NCBI RefSeq assembly: GCF_000003815.2
Contig: NC_049982.1
Span: forward strand, 1,083,604 to 1,147,603
Length of the DNA: 64,000 nucleotides
DNA from: Branchiostoma floridae
Taxonomy: Eukaryota; Chordata; Leptocardii; Amphioxiformes; Branchiostomatidae
Reading direction: 5' to 3'
The notes below the pieces were generated by a model that did not search any database, was not told the DNA's origin, and worked only from the letters and a program-made list of their open reading frames with translations. How positions within the stretch are numbered: the stretch's first letter is position 1; each line of letters begins with the position of its first letter. Positions 12,112 through 23,564 of this stretch are shown piece after piece. The position numbers and the translations under genes are program-made.

Positions 12112-13044
12112 CCCTATCCAGACCGGGCTTTTTCGGGATACCTGGGACGGGGGGGGGGGGGCTCTTTTGACCCCTCCTTCGTAATTTCAAAACGGCTTGG
12201 GTTACGATCACCAAATTTGGAGGGGGATGATGTACTAGTGAAGTGTTATATTTTCTGTAAGTTTGGTATTGTTATGACGTAATATGACGTAATTATGACG
12301 TCATAATGTCATATTTTAGGCAAAAATCGTCTACCTATGAAATTTCCGCTATACTTAAAGATATTAAAGAAAGCGATGACTATGAAGGTTACAGTATTGT
12401 TGTCTAAGTCTGCCAAGTCTTTTGTTGCCAATGACGACGACGGTGACGCCAATATGACGTCAGAAAATGACGTAATTTGTCCGCCATCTTGGATCGACAA
12501 GCTTGAATTTTCTAAAATACGCTTTTTTCCACATATAACCCCAAAACCCAATGGAAGTGGACTTAAAGGTTCAAATGATTGTGTTTTGTAAGAAAATAAA
12601 AGATTTTGACGGAATTTGAGTAAAAATAACATGTATTTATCGTTGAAAATGGCATTGTCCGCCATCTTGGATTTTGACCCATGACGTCATCAAATTAGCA
12701 TAAATTATGAATAATTTATTAGAAATGTAACCTAAAATTACACAGGATCTTAATGATATAGATAAACAAGTTTGGTTTAGCAATAAAACTATGAAATCCC
12801 ATAATTCAATCTGAAATTAGTAAATTTGGTAAAATATGCCTGTCAGAAACCCGTTGCCATGGCAACACGAAAAATTAAAAACTAAATTTTTTTTGCAGAT
12901 TTGTTGCTAACAATATTTTAGGAAAAGTCACCAAGTTTCGTAGTCCTAGCACACGTCGTTCGGCAGTTATACGACGTCAAAGTTGGCGCAGGCACTTTTA
13001 GCCCCCCTCCCCCCACCTCCCCCCCCCGGTCTGGATAGGGTTAA
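12108..13044. mobile_element. Non-autonomous piggyBac-like element, 929 bp
   Basis: TTAA target duplications (12108-12111 and 13041-13044) flank inverted ends CCCTATCCAGACCGGG and CCCGGTCTGGATAGGG. The CCC...GGG ends plus TTAA fit the piggyBac superfamily. Homopolymer G and C runs lie just inside both ends (12150-12161, 13006-13027). The two overlapping ORFs inside (12337-12591 plus, 12309-12665 minus) resemble no transposase, so the element is presumably mobilised in trans. Several TGACGTCA-like palindromes occur inside. Confidence 0.8.
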
Positions 13045-13089
13045 AGGCTTCAACTCTAATCACCTCCGGCGGTTCTGTAGCGAGTGAAG

Positions 13090-13321
13090 GTACACTCTCA
13101 CTGCACTTGAGTCAAGCTTGCGTCACTGCAGGGTTCGAAAGATACTCAATGAATTTCAGAGATAAAGAACGAATTTTATCACTTCTTGTGTACTTTGTCG
13201 TCTTCTAAGTCATACTTTTACGTATTACGCAATATCTATATTATAAAAAATTGCAAAACAGCGACGGAGTGAACGAATCCCGCAGTGACGCAAGCTTGAC
13301 GCAAGTGCAGTGAGAGTGCAC
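13090..13321. mobile_element. Foldback MITE with long inverted ends
   Basis: The left arm (13090-13138) and right arm (13274-13321) are near-perfect inverted copies. Landmarks are ACTCTCACTGCACTTG and AAGCTTGCGTCACTGC. About 230 bp, AT-rich centre, no ORF. Confidence 0.75.
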
Positions 13322-14000
13322 CCTAACGTTGGGAGATCGATGTTTTAAGCAGGCTATCTGTGCACCAGCGGGGCCGGCCTGTCAGCGATGAGGAATGACC
13401 GGTACAATGTCAGCAGTCGGACCATCCATTTCATTCTGTCGCTTGCTTTGGTGGAGACTTTCGACCTTCTCGTGGGCGCCTCGTCTCCTCGTCACACAAG
13501 ATTACTGTCTGAGATGATGAACAAGATGTTGGCTTAAGAAGAAGAGCCGCCAGACCACTTACTTAATGCGTCTCGCAACTCCGAACCTCCTAAGGGTGAA
13601 TCTAAGCCAGTTTGGATTTACTGTGAGATTCGATATCTCGACGTCAGGCCATCAAGGAATGATCCTGTCGATTGCTGGTTTCATGTTTGTTGACTCCTTT
13701 GCCACATATGTTCTTACTTGCGTAAACCGTGCTGTTACATACTAAAATAGTGGACTCCCTTTCCCAACATCGTGAGATGCAGTTTAACACGACATGACAT
13801 GGAAAGAGTTTTGTTTGTTGACTTCCTTTCGACCTACGTCTTGTGCTACTTTTCTTTGTGATCTTCCCTAGTAGTACTTATGGATCGTAATCTGGTATGG
13901 AACTGTTGCAGCTTTTTTCAAACATTGTTATTAAAATAAAACAGAATAAGACGAAGTTTGTAAGGGAATTGCAGGGTTTCAAGTGTGTTGACGTGTCACA
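13322..14000. other. Intergenic, nothing recognised
   Basis: No gene or named repeat. Confidence 0.4.
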
Positions 14001-14570
14001 TTTATGCACCTTGTGGCTGCCTATGCCTGTTGCTCCTTTTTCTTGTTATCTTCCTTTATAAATGAGCTGTGTCAGCTCTCTGTAGCTAGAAACATCGCGA
14101 GAAACAGACCGAAACGAAGCTTTTATGGCACTGCGGCGAATGTGTCTGTATCTAGTCACTGGCTTTCTCGCTACCTGCTAAGTCTGTTAGTTCTACATTT
14201 CTTTACTATCTCGCTTTAGAATCGAGCAGTGGCAGCTCCTTCCAAATATCGTAAAAAGAAGCCAAGACCGAATCGAAGTTTTTATGGCATGACAGAGGAC
14301 CCCGTACCTGGCTTGGATTCGGCTTGCTACATAAGTCTGCTTGCTATCTTCTTTTGGAATCGAGTTGTGGCTGCTTCTTCCAAATATCATAAAAAAGAGA
14401 AACCCAGACCGAAACGACGCTTGTATGGCATGACGAAGGTCTCCGTATACCTGGTGTTACTTTCTCGTTAACTAAGTCCGTTTGCTATCTTCCTTTGGAA
14501 TCGAGACTGCTCTGTCCAAACACCGTAAAAAGAAGGAAACGAAGCCCATGACGGAGGTTCCAGCAGTTTG
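14000..14570. repeat. Diverged tandem repeat, about 140-bp unit, four copies
   Basis: The unit landmarks are 'cagaccgaaacga-g-ttttatggcatgac' and 'gctatcttcctttggaatcgag' followed by 'tccaaatatcgtaaaaaga', at about 14040-14125, 14205-14290, 14345-14435 and 14485-14560. Open frames through it reflect the repeat, not a protein family. Confidence 0.6.
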
Positions 14571-15950
14571 GCGCCACCGAAAGGACCTCGCCTTTTCAGC
14601 GGCCGGTAAAGTCGTTCCGCATTAATGTCTCCGACTGCGTCAAGCCTGAGTGAGTCAACCTTAAGACAGTTTCGCTAAGGCCGCGGGGTTAGCAGGGCTT
14701 TCTCCTGGCAAACAGATAAAGGTCAGGAGCGCACTTTATACCTTATCATTGTGCCCAGGCTTTCTAAAGTTGATGAAGGAACGCTGGCAACGGTTAAGTA
14801 AAGTAGGAACTTCGTGGAAATGGCAACAGTGGCGGAAGTAGGGAAACTTTGAGTGGATATATGACTCATTCTTAACTTCCAAAAAGAGTTGATTCGCTGT
14901 AGAGGCTACCGCTAAAGGAAACCCAGACAGGCTACCCATAGCGTTCACTTTTTTGTTTCTTTTATATTGGACATACTTTGTGTGTTTCAAACAAGTTCAT
15001 AGCTTTTCGTGAGTCAGGCGTCGCCAGTTGATGAAGATTCAAAAGGAAAAAAGGGGGGAAGGAGCGAGGAAGACGATATTTCAATGCATCAAGGTTGTAC
15101 TGAATATCTAATGTACCTCACCGGTGAATTCTGGATGCACGATGATAATGATGATCAATGTAATACCAAAACAAGATTCTAATTGTTTGCAACGAGCTTT
15201 TGTAATCTTACGGTAAAGTCAGCCCAATCCAATATCAAACTTCGAGAAAGGCAACCTGCCTACCACCGCAGCACAGGTAGATAAGGCCAAACTGACTTAA
15301 TTTCAAGGATGACATCCTATGAAGACCCCAACTAATCCGCGAGGGCAACAAAAGAGAAAATGTAGCAAAAAATGTTGTCAAACCACAAGATTGAATAATT
15401 AGTTCATTCTTTCCCAGCCTTAGTCTGTCTTGTGTTCACCTCAAGTAAGACTATAGACAATAGACAAATGTTGTTATTTCAATTATGCTGTTACTGCCAT
15501 TCCTGTCTTTAAAGAGGGAACAATGTCGCTCTGGTCCCATGCCCTGTCCATGTGCCACCTTACCCTGGAGTGCTAATCCTTTGGCTAGCATCAAAATTAT
15601 GTTTGGCCAGGGATGCTACTGGGTGACACGTGGCCACAGTTTCTTTGAGAGCAGACAAAGATCAATGCGCCTGCGGATGCCATCCATAAAATGATGTCAG
15701 TGTGGCCTTATACCCATATCATCATCATGGACATCACAGAGGAGGTTTATTGTCACTTCGTATTATAGAATTTACACCGTGCGACACGCGGCGATAATAA
15801 CGTGCCATCTGAAGAGCCCCCTACTTATCACCATGAGCGTCTGCAGCCCGAGATCTCCATCTTAACCATGACCTCCTGCCTTTATGTACACCTGGGACAT
15901 TGCCTCGGGAAAGCTTTTTTTTTACGCAGCTAGCTTTTAGCGCGAAGAGC
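14571..15950. other. Intergenic, nothing recognised
   Basis: No supported gene. The ORFs 14736-14990 (minus) and 15485-15694 (plus) have no recognisable motifs. Confidence 0.4.
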
Positions 15951-15954
15951 CGGG

Positions 15955-17440
15955 ATTCATCCGCGAGTTTGGAAAGAAAGAAAAAAAAAGGTCGCTGGAG
16001 GAAGCTTCAGGTCGTCCCGTGTATCATCTGTCTCCATCTTAATGCTGATGGTGTTGGCACGCCTCTCGGGGGTCCCAGACGTGTCGCAACATGCAACTTT
16101 GCAGCCTTAAACTCGATGGAAAGCCTTAGTTATGATTGATCATAACTTTTGCAAACTCCTGCTCCTACCTTAAGGTACCTAGGGTACTCACAGATACGAC
16201 AACTTGACAAAAGGTGCAGAATGCATAGTCTTGCTATAGAGATCTAGCTGATGTTTCTATGTACATTACTGTGGGGTTAACGTTTGGCGTCTTCTTTGGA
16301 GGCAGAGGCTGATTATAGCTTCACACTTTCAATGATAAGTTTCAGGACTTACCTGCGAGTTTTGAAAGAAAAAATAACGGTTGCTGGAGGAAGCCATAGG
16401 TCGTTCCGTGTATCACGCATCTCCATCTCAATTTTTATTATGTTAGCACGCCTCTTGGAGTTCCCTGACGTGTCGTAACAGGCAACTTTGCAGCCGCAAA
16501 TGTAAAACCTTAGTTATGACGAATCTTTACTTCACTCCTGCAAACTCCTGCTCCTGCCCAAAGGCTCGAGACTCAGGGCTCGTTGTAACTAAGACTAGAG
16601 GTACACACAGATACGACAACTTTACAAAAGGTACAGAGTGCACAGTCTTGCTATAGAGATCTAGCTGATGTTTCTGTGTACATTACTGTGGGGGTTGACG
16701 TCTTCTTTTGAGGCAGAGGCTGATTATAGCTCCACATTTTCAATGACAAGTTTCAGGACTTACCTGCGAGTTTTGAAAATAAAAATAACGGTTGCTGGAG
16801 GAAGCCACCGGTCGTTCTGTGTATCACGCATCTCCATCGCAATGCTGATGGCACGCCTCTCGGAGTTCCCTGACGTGTCGTAATTTAGCCAACTTTGTAG
16901 CCGTAAACTCGATGGAAAGCCTTAGTTATGATGGATCATAACTTTTGCAAACTCCTGCTCCTACCTTAAGGCTCGTTATAACTAAGACCTGGGGTACTCA
17001 CAGATACGACAACTTTACAAAAGGTACAGAATGCTTAGTCTAGCTATGGAGATCTTAGCTGTTGTTTCTATGTACATTACTTTGGGGTTAATGTTTGGCG
17101 TCTTCTTTTGAGGCAGAGGCTGATTATAGCTCGACATTTTCAATGACAAGCTTCAGGACTTACCTGCGAGTTTTAAAAGAAAAAATAACGGTTGCTGGAG
17201 GAAGCTTCAGGTCGTCCCGTGTATCATCTGTCTCCATCTTAATGCTGATGATGTTGGCACGCCTCTCGGGGGTCCCTGATGTGTCGCAACAGGCAACTTT
17301 GCCGCTGTAAAATCTATATAAAGCCTTAGTTATGATGGATCTCTACTTCTGCAAACTCCTGTTCCTGCCCAAAGGCTCGTTGTAACTAAGACCTGGGGTA
17401 CACACAGATACGATAACGTTATATATAGAGGGTACAGAAT
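15955..17440. repeat. Tandem segmental repeat, about 0.4-kb unit, four copies
   Basis: Four copies begin with 'ggcagaggctgattatagct' (near 16302, 16710, 17112; the first, at about 15955, is partial). They continue through 'ttcaggacttacctgcgagt', 'aacggttgctggaggaagc', 'tctccatc' and 'ttagttatgatggatc'. A similar reading frame is open in three copies (start codons near 16284, 16668 and 17095), giving related 60-70 residue peptides. A frame conserved across recent copies is expected by descent, and each copy contains a splice-donor-like site on the minus strand (complement of 'acttacct'). Confidence 0.7.
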
Positions 17441-18440
17441 GTGTAGTCTAAAGATCAAGATGATTTTTCTATGTATTTTTACTGTGGGGGTTGGAGGCAG
17501 CTCCACGTGATCAGTTTGTCTTGTGTAGTATTAGAAGTAGACCGCTAGGCATGTCTCTTCGATGGTGAAAGCTTTGGGGAGATTACTTTTAAGTTTCATA
17601 ACGCCTATTTCTTACAGACTCAGGTCACGAGTACCCGAGTACCACGAGTAGTTTAAACACCTCGTGCGTTCAATGCATAATACTACTAGTAGATTCTAAG
17701 TAAGACTGATGGTTATGTTGTAGGCAAAGATTACATAATAGCCTTAGTTTCACTTAGTACTTGTTGCGTTTCGTAACATACCGCCAGCGATTACACACAC
17801 ACACTTACACTTACAGGCAGATCATCCATTAACACCAATGACAACAGCGCCATGGTGTCTGTGGGAAGTAAAGAGACGGATAAAACACCGCATTTTCACT
17901 GACTGGAGCAAGAAACTGGTAACATCTTAATCTATATTGCCTTTGGATCCAACCATACTTTACAGTTATGTTCGAAAGATGAGGAAAAAAAAAGTTGGCT
18001 AGCCTGCGTACAGGTAGTGGTTAGTAGTACTAGTAGTAACGTTAGTAGACTATTTGTTTTACAAAAACAGAAATGACACGAAATAAAATAGGTTATTATT
18101 ATTACTAACAGCTTGAACATTTGAGTTAGAAGCCGTGTGTCATATTAGTGAGTTTTCTCATTTCCGCTTATACAGAGCCGGGATGCTTTTGACGGGAAAC
18201 TAATTAAAGTGGCGACTTTGCAAACATTTATCGGTAAGACCGAATCTCATAATGTTCACGTATCTCGTAAATCATTTCACAAGGCACGTGTAAGCCTTTC
18301 TGACTCTTCCTGTGTTGTAATGATTGTAAATGATTTATTGGGTAGGCTTATTACTGTTAAAACTCATTTGGACATGTATGGTTGAAACATATTATATCGG
18401 CGACCAACTTCGCCTCCGGCTACAAGATATACACATACAA
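17441..18440. other. Intergenic, nothing recognised
   Basis: A short (AC)n stretch lies near 17796. No gene supported. Confidence 0.4.
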
Positions 18441-19057
18441 GAGTGGTTCAGCAGTATCAAAAAGAATTCAAACTTTCCCGTTTGAACAGCTCATCATCAA
18501 AAAATGTCTATAAACAAGAAAAATACCTGTATGATATGAATAACTTCGACATTCGTAAATCCATAACACAGTTAGGAATCAGTAGTCATAAATTGAGTAT
18601 TGAAACAGGAAGATTCCACAATTTAGCCCCTGACCAAATGTTTTTTACCATTTTGTCCAAAGCAAATTGAAAATAAATTTCACTTCGTTATGGAGTCCCC
18701 TATGTATCATATGTTACGCAATACGTTATTCAAATCCCTATGTATACATGATACAGATTTCAAGATACTAGATTTTGAATATATCTTCAGATCAGCTATC
18801 AGAATGCTAAGAAAGGTAAATACATAAAATATGGCTTTGTAATTAGAAAAGATGGTGACACTCATGTTTAGCCCCACCTGAATGTATAAGGTTTTTTCTT
18901 ATTATCCTGTATTGTTTAATTGGTTGAATCTTTTTATCCTATATTGTCTAATTAGGAGAATTGTATTCTTTCTCTCTTTTCTGTTGTAGTTTACAGTTGA
19001 CCATACAAAAGTAACGGTACTTTTTATCGTGTCAATAAAGCTTGTGTATATATATTG
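18441..19057 (+). mobile_element. LINE relic: C-terminal end of the retrotransposon polyprotein plus 3' UTR
   Basis: The frame from 18443 encodes a stretch resembling the C-terminal part of many non-LTR retrotransposon proteins: an 'IRKSITQLGISSHKLSIETG' segment followed, after a frameshift near 18640, by CPKQIENKFHFVMESPMYHM. The family pattern is a basic helix with SxHxLxIExGR, then Cys, then an 'E-E-HF-CP-Y' signature, and it is clear here although broken. A T-rich 3' tail with AATAAAG at about 19035 follows. The reverse transcriptase and endonuclease are missing, so it is 5'-truncated and dead. Confidence 0.65.
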
Positions 19058-19149
19058 AATTGTTCATGTACATGTATCTGATATATGTTGGACAGCCGCA
19101 GGACAAAACGGCATCCATTGTGCAGACCCGGTGATAGAGGATGAGACAT

Positions 19150-20560
19150 GGCAGCCCTAACGCGCGGAGTGTGTCGTGAAGGTTCACTAATAAACCATAC
19201 ATTGATGACAGCCCTAACGCGCAGAGTGAGTCGTGAAGGTTCACTAATAAACCATCATTAATGACAGCCCTAACGCGCAGAGTGAGTCGTGAAGGTTCAC
19301 TAATAAACCTTCATTAATGACAGCCCTAACGCGCAGAGTGAGTCGTGAAGGTTCACTAATAAACCATCATTAATGACAGCCCTAACGCGCAGAGTGAGTC
19401 GTGAAGCTTCACTAATAAACCATCATTAATGACAGCCCTAAAGAGCAGAGTGAGTCGTGAAGGTTCACTAATAAACCATCATTAATGACAGCCGTAACGC
19501 GCAGAGTGAGTCGTGAAGGTTCACTAATAAACCATCATTAATGACAGCCCTAACGCGCAGAGTGAGTCGTGAAGGTTCACTAATAAACCATCATTAATGA
19601 CAGCCCTAACGCGCAGAGTGAGTCGTGAAGGTTCACTAATAAACCTTCATTAATGACAGCCCTAACGCGCGGAGTGAGTCGTGAAGGTTCACTAATAAAC
19701 CATCATTAATGACAGCCGTAACGCGCGGAGTGAGTCGTGAAGGTTCACTAATAAACCACCATTAATGACAGCCCTAACGCGCAGAGTGAGTCGCTGCGGT
19801 TCACTAATAAACCATCATTAATGACAGCCCTAACGCGCAGAGTGAGTCGTGACGGTTCACTAATAAACCATCATTAATGACAGCCCTAACGCGCAGAGTG
19901 AGTCGTGAAGGTTCACTAATAAACCATCATTAATGACAGCCGTAACGCGCGGAGTGAGTCGTGAAGTTTCACTAATAAACCATCATTAATGACAGCCCTA
20001 ACGCGCAGAGTGAGTCGCTGCGGTTCACTAATGAACCACCATTAATGACAGCCCTAACGCGCAGAGTGAGTCGTGAAGGTTCACTAATAAACCATCATTA
20101 ATGACAGCCCTAACGCGCAGAGTGAGTCGTGAAGGTTCACTAATAAACCGTCATTAATGCCAGCCCTAACGCGCAGAGTGAGTCGCTGCGGTTCACTAAT
20201 AAACCATCATTAATGCCAGCCCTAACGCGCAGAGTGAGTCGTGAAGGTTCACTAATAAACCATCATTAATGACAGCCCTAACGCGCAGAGTGTGTCGTGA
20301 AGGTTCACTAATAAACCATCATTAATGCCAGCCCTAACGCGCAGAGTGAGTCGTGAAGGTTCACTAATAAACCATCATTAATGACAGCCCTAACGCGCAG
20401 AGTGAGTCGTGAAGGTTCACTAATAAACCATCATTAATGACAGCCCTAACGCGCAGAGTGAGTCGTGAAGGTTCACTAATAAACCATCATTAATGACAGC
20501 CCTAACGCGCAGAGTGAGTCGTGAAGGTTCACTAATAAACCATCATTAATGACAGCCCTA
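19150..20560 (+). repeat. 56-bp minisatellite, about 25 copies with exact period
   Basis: The unit starts GACAGCCCTAACGCGCAGAG and ends with TTCACTAATAAACC plus ATCATTAAT. Unit starts fall at 19207, 19263, 19319, 19375 and so on to 20551, which is exactly 24 periods of 56 bp without one indel. Only the first unit (from 19150) is one base longer. Point variants (CCCTAA/CCGTAA, CAGAG/CGGAG, GTGAAGG/GCTGCGG, GACAGCC/GCCAGCC) are scattered and shared between non-adjacent units, which points to exchange between units. 56 is not a multiple of three and no coding function is apparent. Confidence 0.95.
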
Positions 20561-21099
20561 TCCACTAGGACGGCGCTCTCGCCGCGCTCTCTCTGCGGCC
20601 TAAAGTTTTGTAGATCTCTCAACGAATTCTATAGAAAAGAAACGAATATTTTTACACTTGGTGTGTTTTGATGTCTTCACAGTCACACTTAATTACGTTT
20701 TGTATGATATACCCAGTGTGAAAGCGAAGGTTACACATATACTATTTAAGGTGGGGTCACACCTGCGTATATATTTAAGTCCGTATGAGGCGCGCATGGG
20801 AGTATTTGGCCCCACCAGGCTCCACAGGTCATTGTAAAGATAATAGAAATTGGACAAACGTAAACAGGTAACATGTCGGACGAGTTAGCTGGGTCGCTAA
20901 CCATGCTTCTCGGTCAGCTTACTCATCTGGCATGTTATGTATCTATGTTTGTCCAATTTGTACTATTTTTCCCGCGACCTGTGGAGCCTGGTAGAGACTA
21001 AGAGCGTCATACGCACCTCAAATGGACTTGAATATATACGCATGTGTGACCCCACCTTTAGGTCGCAGTGAGAGCGCAGCGCGATCACCGTCTAGTGGA
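20561..21099. mobile_element. Foldback element interrupted by a second foldback element
   Basis: The outer arms start CCACTAG-ACGG and end before CCTAAAG (20561-20606 and about 21058-21099, inverted). The inner arms start TAAGGTGGGGTCACAC (20747) and end GTGTGACCCCACCTTTA (21060); they include 'gcgtatatatt-aagtcc' in inverted orientation. The inner unit lies next to the right arm of the outer one, a nested insertion. It sits at the edge of the 56-bp array, and a solitary decayed unit of that array reappears at 21120-21163. Confidence 0.75.
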
Positions 21100-21199
21100 A
21101 AGGGGGCCTTAATAATATATGACAGCCGTAACACGCAGAGTGTGTCGTAAATGTTCACTAACAAGTTAGTTAAAAGTTAAACCCTTCCCGCGCCAAGGG

Positions 21200-21340
21200 C
21201 AGTGCCCATTTCTGGCGCATAGGGCGGTGCCCATCTCTGTTTCGTTAGCCCTGGGCTACACACAACGCAATCACTACAGCAGGGGGCTAGTCCACTGGTA
21301 ATGGTGTGTGTTCAACTTCCATACTCTTTCCCGAATGCTG
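21200..21340 (+). repeat. Dispersed repeat family A, copy 2
   Basis: It shares 'cactacagcagggggctagt' and 'aacttccatactctt' with the copies at 6105-6262 and 53688-53785. Confidence 0.6.
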
Positions 21341-21346
21341 AGTGCT

Positions 21347-21395
21347 AAGCAAGCAGCTGAGAAAGCAGCTGAGAAAGCAGCTGAGAAAGCAGCAT
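21347..21395 (+). repeat. 12-bp minisatellite, four copies
   Basis: GCAGCTGAGAAA is repeated in tandem, directly beside the SINE at 21405-21500. Confidence 0.85.
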
Positions 21396-21399
21396 GTAC

Positions 21400-21500
21400 C
21401 ATTTTTATAGTCTTTGGTATGACTCGGCCGGGATCGAACTCACGACCTTCCGAATGCAAGGCGAACACTCTACCCACTAGGCCATTGCACCGGCTACCCA
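21400..21500 (-). mobile_element. tRNA-derived SINE, family 3
   Basis: Minus-strand reading: A-box-like TGGCCTAGTGGGTAGAG (from 21484), B box GAGTTCGATCCCG (about 21430-21442), and a short body 'agtcataccaaagac'. A plus-strand relative with the same body lies at 34846-34930 within IMMP1L. Confidence 0.6.
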
Positions 21501-22345
21501 CTAAGCCATTGCACCATTCACTAACAAACCATCCATTAAAGCTGGGATTAGCGCCCGAAGCGTGATGGATCACCGAGAAATCCATCCGTCTCTCCAAGTG
21601 GCAGAAATTGGGGAAATGATTGAATGTCAGTGTAGACTTCCTAAAGGCACAATTCTAGCTGTAATATTATTTGCGACGTGCACGTTTGTTATAAGGCCAT
21701 GTTCATTTGATTACACGGATGACATCCTCCGGGAACTCCAAAACTGATGCGAGCGAGCGAATAAAAGAAAAGTTTGGCCAAAACAAAAGTTGCCTCCAGC
21801 ATGAAATCAAAGTGGCCAGGAAGGTTGAACATAGGACTAAACACACATAGTATGGTATACCATGATCCGCTGGACCTGAATTTTCTGTACTGGTACCTCC
21901 CCCAACCAACAATAGATTTTTTTGGCTTTCCGTCCTTTCACATCTTATTCTTTGACTTTAGATTCATTTTGGCATTCTATATATGGCATTAGTTATCTGT
22001 TTTTGATACTTTTTTTTTCAATCTACGGAATATTTGTGCTCATTTTACAGCTGCTTTGCACAATTTATTGTGGTCGAAAACTTTTTTTGGGGGGAAATGG
22101 CCGAAAACTGGTGCGAGCGCGGATGTCATCCATATAATCAAATCAACGTGGCCTAAGTGATAAAACTAATGAAGAACCCTAGTCTAGATACACACAAGAC
22201 TCCTTGATACGTACTACATCACTACGACAATTCTGTTTAGTGTAATCTTGCGTTTTGATGAACATGAACTCGTGACATACGTCTATTCCGGTGGAGCAAA
22301 CATTTTATTACCTACATGAAATAGTCATTGAGATTGAATTTTCAC
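21501..22345. other. Intergenic, nothing recognised
   Basis: A fragment related to the 56-bp unit ('ttcactaacaaaccatccatta') at 21516-21538 is the only recognisable item. Confidence 0.4.
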
Positions 22346-22361
22346 CAGCAGTTGTATGTTT

Positions 22362-22408
22362 ATGTGTGTGTGTGTGTGCGCGCGCGCGTGTGTGTGTGTG
22401 CGTGTGTG
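22362..22408 (+). repeat. (GT)n/(GC)n microsatellite
   Basis: Alternating TG with a central CGCGCGCG run, a purine-pyrimidine alternation with Z-DNA potential. Confidence 0.9.
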
Positions 22409-23225
22409 AACATGATAACTAAAACGGCTGGATGGATTGGTTTCATACTTGGTGCACTGTGTTCGTGGGATGTGACGAACTCTGAAAATGATTGGATTTT
22501 GAGCCACCAAGCAGGTTCCCTTGGTATTGCAGCGGAACTTCATGTTCTGTTATCTTGTGTTCTGGACATGCTATGGGCACGTTTTTGTAATGTTAGATAG
22601 CACTTGCGCTCGGAAAGAAGTTGCAACTTTAGACTTTCTAGCCAAAGCTAGCTAGGTAGTTTTTTTTGTAAAAAAAATCCAAAGAGGATAACTCAAGAAA
22701 GAAATAACAGATTTTCATTATCTATGGAATATAAGTAGCCATGGCTTTAATTTTCAACTTGATAAGTGAAATCAGTCTACCGCATTTGATGCAATTTTTG
22801 AATACAGGTGTAAATGACTTTAATATAATTGTTGGCTGTGATGTCATATTTTGTCACTTTATCCTTGTTACTACGTTCATGGTGTATATATATATATATG
22901 TAGTAGATATATATTTTTTTAACCCATCTTATTTTTTCGGCCTCTCTTAATAAGTTTCAGATCTGCAGAGGATGTTATCATCCATGAAATGTACTTGCTG
23001 TATCCTTATCGGAATATCGGAATAAGAGAACAGAGAAGCAATCAAACCGCCGAAGATCTGTGTCTGCAAACGGGACGGTAAGTCTGACGAATGGTGGCGC
23101 CTTCGTCTTATCTCAAATCTTGCCATTGAACTTGGAGCCATTGAACTTGCAAGAGAAGGGGAGGGGGCGTCCCAGCCGATTGGACTATTCTTTTTACATG
23201 CCACTAGGGTGGTTACACGCGAAAT
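22409..23225. other. Intergenic, nothing recognised
   Basis: An (AT)n stretch lies at 22884-22900. No gene supported. Confidence 0.4.
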
Positions 23226-23231
23226 TAACTT

Positions 23232-23400
23232 TGGCGTCGTGTGTGTGGCGTAACTGGTAGAGCAATCGGCTTGGAATCTAGAGGTCCCGAGTTCGACTCT
23301 CGTCGTGCTCCTGACCTTGTACCCTTGGAAGATGCACTTTGCACGACTTTCCTCACTTTACCCAGATGTACAAACTTCATGACGCGTGAAGACGTCACTA
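23232..23400 (+). mobile_element. tRNA-derived SINE, family 2
   Basis: A-box-like TGGCGTAACTGGTAGAGC (23247-23264) and B-box-like GAGTTCGACTCTCG (23289-23302) are spaced as in a tRNA. A body with 'tgcactttgcacgactttcc' follows, shared with the minus-strand copies at 7200-7540 and 8990-9318. Confidence 0.65.
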
Positions 23401-23564
23401 GCCTCCTAGCAAAGTTTTTGAGTCGGGCTTTTGGGAGCTTAAAGCGTGCCTTTTTCTGATGGCATATTAATTGTATTGCATTCGGTTTCTTGTATCAGTG
23501 CCTCTTAGAATTCGTTCTAATTCTATGGCAGCAATAGGAAGTCAAAGTGCATTAAGACAGATAT

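Noticed and set aside
12309-12665. Overlapping ORFs inside the TTAA element as a transposase
   Set aside because: Too short, no DDD/DDE-type or Cys-rich C-terminal signature, and both strands are open over the same stretch.
19150-20560. CRISPR array
   Set aside because: Repeats are contiguous without unique spacers, and the context is a eukaryotic chromosome.
23232-23310. A tRNA gene
   Set aside because: The A and B boxes are tRNA-like, but the arms do not pair well and a SINE body shared with other copies follows.
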